The translations under genes were made by a program, and so were the position numbers. From positions 93,827-157,826 of the forward strand of contig NZ_LELK01000004.1 of assembly GCF_001039475.1 (NCBI RefSeq): DNA of 64,000 nucleotides, written 5' to 3'. This document shows positions 60,477 through 64,000 of the stretch, piece by piece. Source of the stretch: Guptibacillus hwajinpoensis (GTDB lineage: Bacteria; Bacillota; Bacilli; Bacillales; Guptibacillaceae). The first letter of the stretch is position 1; every line of letters starts with the position of its first letter. The notes under the pieces were generated by a model. That model searched no databases. It had not been told where the DNA came from and saw only the letters and a list, made by a program, of their open reading frames with translations.

Positions 60477-62219
60477 TTACAGGACAACCGAAGATTCTGA
60501 AGGAAGCGGGCCGTAGAATACTTCACGCTCATCTGTTTTCGGATCGTAGTAAACAAGTAAAATATTTTGTTGATCAGGATTTGGAGCAGTTCCTGGAAGA
60601 ACATCAATGATCGTATGTTTATGAAGATCGCGTTCTGTTAGATTTAGCGCTTGATAAGCTTCTCCTAGAAGGAGCGGGTTCTCGCTAATTCGTTTTAATA
60701 GAGCTAGTTCTTCTTCTTTCGGAAGACGATCGCTCCACCAAACAGTACGCGGCTTCTTTTTTGATTTGGAAAGATAATCGATTTTCAATAGCGTTGTAAC
60801 GTGCTCTAAGTGTTTTGGTGCATGGATGCTAATGAAAGCTGCGAGTCGACGAAATAGATCTTCAAGTTGATGACCAATTCGTGACCATCCTTTTCCTTCC
60901 CAGTAGCTACCGAACTCCTGGAAGAAGTCAAATGGAGATGGAAAAACAGTTGTTACTAAATATTCAATCGTTGTATCCATTCGATGATCATTCCAGTATT
61001 TCTCGAGTACATCTTCTACCTGTTTAATACGAATCACGTCATCAAAGGATAGAACGTTATTTCCGAGAATTTCATATGGAGCATTATCCATATAAAGATA
61101 GCCATGTTTCTCCGCACTTAGGCGGACACCTGTACCACGAAGCATTTTAAGAAAGCCAAGCTGTAGCTCTTCTGGTCGGAATGAAAAAACATCGTTAAAC
61201 GTTTTACGGAACGAATTGTAATCTTCTTTTGGAAGGCCTGCGATTAGATCAAGATGCTGGTCAATTTTCCCGCCATCTTTCACCATTGTGACCGTTCGTG
61301 CGAGCTTCTCGAAGTTCTGTTTTCGCATAACAAGTTCGTTCGTCTCATCATTCGTAGATTGAATGCCTATCTCAAATCGGAAAAGACCTTTTGGCGATTC
61401 ACGATTTAGAAATTCCAGCACTTCTGGACGCATAATGTCAGCAGTAATTTCAAATTGAAAAACGCAGCCTGGTCGATGCTCATCAATTAAGAATTGAAAC
61501 ATATCAATTGCATAGTTTCTTCGAATGTTGAACGTTCGATCGACGAATTTAATTGTTTTGGCACCATTGTCCATTAAGTACCGAAGCTCTTCCTTTATGC
61601 GTTCGGCAGGGAAATACCTGACACCAACTTCGATTGAAGAGAGGCAGAATTGACACGAATACGGACAGCCGCGACTTGTTTCAACATACGTTACACGGCG
61701 ACCAAGGTCAGCGAGATCTTCTTCAAATCGAAATGGAGAAGGAATGTCACTCAAGCTAAGTTTTGGTGCAGGTGGGTTAATGTGATTCGTCCCGTCTTTC
61801 CGATAGGCAATGCCTTTAACGTGTTCGGCATCTCCTGATTCAATTGACTGAAGAAGATGTTTGAACGTTTCTTCCCCTTCACCCATCACAATATAGTCGG
61901 CCTGTGGAATGCGGTCGAGCCACTCATACACATCATATGAAACTTCAGGACCACCGAGTACAATCGTTAGCGATGGATTTACTTTTTTCAGCATTTCAAT
62001 AACCGGAATCGTCTCTTCAATGTTCCAGATATAACAGCTAAACCCAATCACATCCGCCTTCATGCTATGAAGGTCACTTACAATATTCATAAGAGGATCT
62101 TTAATCGTATATTCTGCCATCTTTACGTCATACTCTGGGGCGGCGGAGGCTTTTAAGTAACGCAACGCGAGACACGTATGGATAAACTTCGCATTTAGCG
62201 TACTAACGACAATCTTCAT
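60477..62219 (-). CDS. B12-binding radical SAM protein (DUF4080 C-terminus), 580 aa
   Basis: Residues 1-130 form a cobalamin-binding fold (DVIGFSCYIWNIEET and LTIVLGGPEVSYD). The radical SAM cluster motif CxxxCxxC is Cys185, Cys189 and Cys192 (SRGCPYSCQFC). The C-terminal 200 residues resemble DUF4080. Related proteins methylate or rearrange unactivated carbons, but the substrate is not known. RBS AGGAGTTGG. It is divergent from a SAM methyltransferase gene. Confidence 0.88.
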   Translation of the reverse strand: MKIVVSTLNAKFIHTCLALRYLKASAAPEYDVKMAEYTIKDPLMNIVSDLHSMKADVIGFSCYIWNIEETIPVIEMLKKVNPSLTIVLGGPEVSYDVYEWLDRIPQADYIVMGEGEETFKHLLQSIESGDAEHVKGIAYRKDGTNHINPPAPKLSLSDIPSPFRFEEDLADLGRRVTYVETSRGCPYSCQFCLSSIEVGVRYFPAERIKEELRYLMDNGAKTIKFVDRTFNIRRNYAIDMFQFLIDEHRPGCVFQFEITADIMRPEVLEFLNRESPKGLFRFEIGIQSTNDETNELVMRKQNFEKLARTVTMVKDGGKIDQHLDLIAGLPKEDYNSFRKTFNDVFSFRPEELQLGFLKMLRGTGVRLSAEKHGYLYMDNAPYEILGNNVLSFDDVIRIKQVEDVLEKYWNDHRMDTTIEYLVTTVFPSPFDFFQEFGSYWEGKGWSRIGHQLEDLFRRLAAFISIHAPKHLEHVTTLLKIDYLSKSKKKPRTVWWSDRLPKEEELALLKRISENPLLLGEAYQALNLTERDLHKHTIIDVLPGTAPNPDQQNILLVYYDPKTDEREVFYGPLPSESSVVL

Positions 62220-62380
62220 TCTTTTCCAACTCCTGCATCTTTAATTTCTTCATTATATCACCTTAAGGAAAAATTAATCAGTTACAGAATAAGGAACTTA
62301 CAGTCTGACTATTCGGAAAATATTTGAAAAGAAAGCGCTTACGTGAGAGAATAGATGAAAAAAAGCAGGGAGTGACTCTA

Positions 62381-63427
62381 GTGGAACTTGCTTCAATAAC
62401 GCCTGAACATCCTTTTTCAGAACAGGACTTCGAGTACACAACGCTTTTGCCGAGTTATCGCGTCGATCTACGGAATGCAAGAAACGAGCAGTTGAATCGA
62501 TTTTTGAATGCTAATGTTGTTAGTGACTGGTCACAGCTGTCATGGAAAGAGATTGGTAGGCCATTTGAAGTAAAGAAGCTTGCAAAGGAACGGAGAGATT
62601 GGGAGAAGGAGCACGAGCAGGACATGCCTGTGAAAAAATCCTGGGAGTACTTCAATCGCTCGTTCCATAATCTGTTTATGCAAGACGTGCCTGCCGAACA
62701 GGAGCGTCTTAAATCATCGTTAAAAGATAGTTTCAAAGGCTTCCACCTTCATGATATCAAGCAAGGTCTAGGAGAGATGGCGCGGCTATCTCTGTGGAAT
62801 TACGTCCACCGTATTGAAGATGGCATCTGGGATCCGCGTGGGAAACGAGCTCTATTTGAAGGGTTAGACGTAGAAAACCCTCGCATCCTCTTTCTCGGTG
62901 CCGCTGAAGGATATGAGGCGATGCAGCTTCACGCGATGTATCCTGGTGGAGAGGTTGTCATGGTCGATTATGATGCATTTTGTAAGACGGATCGGTTTGC
63001 GCACTTTCCTAACACCTATCCATTCCTTGGTACAAATCCACAAACAGGAGCTCCAAAGGTCTGGTACAAAGATCAAATGAACATAACCTATCTTGTAAAA
63101 GATATTCGAGATCTTGATTTTCATAAAGAGTTTGATATTGTGCTGAGCGTTGGTTTGCTTGAGCATGTACCAGATGAACACAAGCCAGCTATACTAGAGT
63201 GGCACCGGAAATTCGTGAAAGATGATGGTTATGTCATCATGACAACACCTCGGAATCAGATGAAATCGAGAATCTATTATCACGTGATGGCCGATATGAT
63301 GAACCATACGTATCGCGAATTAATGGATATCCGGCAGATGGGTTTGTACGCGTATGAGAACGGTTTGGATATTGTGAGGCACGGGTTTATTAAAGTTCAC
63401 AATGGCATTATCGCAAGGGCACGTTAG
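62381..63427 (+). CDS. Class I SAM-dependent methyltransferase, 348 aa
   Basis: The SAM-binding motif I is ILFLGAAEGYEAMQL, the acidic motif II is VVMVDYDAF, and DIVLSVGLLEHVPDEHKP is motif IV/post-motif. The N-terminal 150 residues are helical and not recognised. The GTG at 62381 has GGGAG 8 nt upstream; an earlier in-frame TTG at 62324 has no RBS. Substrate unknown. Confidence 0.8.
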   Translation: MELASITPEHPFSEQDFEYTTLLPSYRVDLRNARNEQLNRFLNANVVSDWSQLSWKEIGRPFEVKKLAKERRDWEKEHEQDMPVKKSWEYFNRSFHNLFMQDVPAEQERLKSSLKDSFKGFHLHDIKQGLGEMARLSLWNYVHRIEDGIWDPRGKRALFEGLDVENPRILFLGAAEGYEAMQLHAMYPGGEVVMVDYDAFCKTDRFAHFPNTYPFLGTNPQTGAPKVWYKDQMNITYLVKDIRDLDFHKEFDIVLSVGLLEHVPDEHKPAILEWHRKFVKDDGYVIMTTPRNQMKSRIYYHVMADMMNHTYRELMDIRQMGLYAYENGLDIVRHGFIKVHNGIIARAR

Positions 63428-63485
63428 TAGCACTTTAACCCTAACTATGGTAAAAGTGAGGTGAAATGATTTGAGGAGGGATTAG

Positions 63486-63959
63486 ATGAGTGTTCATTCG
63501 TTTACGGCAGAAACGCTTCAAGGAAAAGAGCTTCCGCTATCTGAATACAGCGGTAAAGTGCTTCTGATTGTGAATACGGCAAGTAAATGTGGGTTAACAC
63601 CACAGTATGTAGGGTTACAGGAATTGTATACGTCTTTTGAGGATAAACCGTTTGAAATTCTTGGTTTTCCTTGTAATCAGTTTGGTGCACAAGAACCAGG
63701 ATCAGAGGAAGAAATTGAAGAGTTTTGTTCGATCAATTACGGTGTAAGCTTCCCAATGTTTGCAAAAGTGGACGTGAACGGGGAAGAGGCGCATCCACTG
63801 TACAAGTATTTAACAAACGAAGCACCTCATGTCCCACATGAAGATATTCCATGGAACTTTACGAAGTTTTTAATTGATCAAGACGGTCGAGTAGTCAAGC
63901 GCTTTGAGCCAACAACAGAGCCATCTTCTCTTAAAAAAGAGATAGAGGAAATGCTCTAA
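63486..63959 (+). CDS. bsaA: Glutathione/thioredoxin peroxidase (BsaA-like), 157 aa
   Basis: Thiol peroxidase of the GPx family. The catalytic Cys35 is in NTASKCGLTPQY, Gln and Cys in FPCNQFGAQEPG and Trp in PWNFTKFLID. Bacilli usually use thioredoxin or bacillithiol as reductant, and the resolving Cys63 fits that. RBS GAGGAGGGATTAG. The rest of the window (63960-64000) holds no gene. Confidence 0.93.
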   Translation: MSVHSFTAETLQGKELPLSEYSGKVLLIVNTASKCGLTPQYVGLQELYTSFEDKPFEILGFPCNQFGAQEPGSEEEIEEFCSINYGVSFPMFAKVDVNGEEAHPLYKYLTNEAPHVPHEDIPWNFTKFLIDQDGRVVKRFEPTTEPSSLKKEIEEML

Positions 63960-64000
63960 AAAGGTTCGAATATTGTCGGAATGGGGTATATCATTTCTGA

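Noticed and set aside
62330-62345. cre-like AAGAAAGCGCTTACG before the methyltransferase gene
   Set aside because: Two mismatches, including the conserved T of WTG; function not supported.

Overview
The window looks like chromosome from a low-GC Bacillaceae (Bacillus-like Firmicute). The gene content points there: a quinol oxidase qoxABCD without a CuA site, a yrkEFHIJ-type sulfur operon, OhrA/OhrR, an MhqR-type repressor, YkwC, YxiO, YppC-like and YfiY/YfiZ/YfhA-like proteins, and strong AGGAGG ribosome binding sites. No rRNA, tRNA, CRISPR array, phage block or transposase gene was seen. Genus cannot be fixed from the sequence alone.

Layout. 1-3.2 kb: an FAD protein and an efflux pump, convergent. 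3.4-7.5 kb: a sucrose operon (LacI-type repressor, PTS IIBC, sucrose-6-P hydrolase) with operator-like palindromes and a perfect cre site. 7.5-15 kb: an SDR, the qoxABCD operon behind a perfect CRP/FNR/Rex-type palindrome, small membrane proteins and an Eis-like acetyltransferase. 15.3-19 kb: a persulfide/thiosulfate operon (rhodanese, TusA-rhodanese, DsrE-like, rhodanese-MBL dioxygenase, TusA, TSUP exporter) behind two CstR/CsoR-like operators. 19-26 kb: an APC permease, two decayed genes, an RDD protein, an SDR, an aldehyde dehydrogenase, a 56-residue membrane peptide missed by length filters, and a GNAT enzyme. 26-30 kb: an ascorbate-type PTS whose EIIA is fused to its PRD regulator. 31-34 kb: a DAACS symporter and a DUF3100 membrane pair. 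34-45 kb: a DUF2515 protein, a class III nucleotide cyclase with DUF3307, a divergent GAF-HD-GYP protein, an ATP-grasp ligase, aminopeptidase AmpS, MsrAB, a diguanylate cyclase and an MBL hydrolase. 45-50 kb: peroxide and quinone stress genes with their operators and a SigB promoter. 50-64 kb: YxiO, a PLC-like protein, a Fur-boxed siderophore uptake operon with a FhuF-like reductase, a DMT exporter, an amidase, a B12/radical-SAM protein, a methyltransferase and a glutathione peroxidase.

The most interesting items are these. (1) A two-nucleotide signalling locus: an apparently intact class III cyclase with a START-like region and zinc ribbon, divergent from a GAF-HD-GYP phosphodiesterase whose GAF carries an NK-F-D signature like that of cyclic-nucleotide GAFs, with a GGDEF protein 5 kb away. 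(2) A family of about nine GC-rich, inverted-repeat-bounded, non-coding elements in full, half-core and core-less forms, mostly beside terminators; three have flanking direct repeats that include a stop codon. (3) Two unrelated arrays, each of five 11-12 bp cores at an almost exact 20-bp pitch, each next to an intrinsic terminator. (4) A textbook SigB promoter plus three MhqR boxes controlling a quinone reductase.
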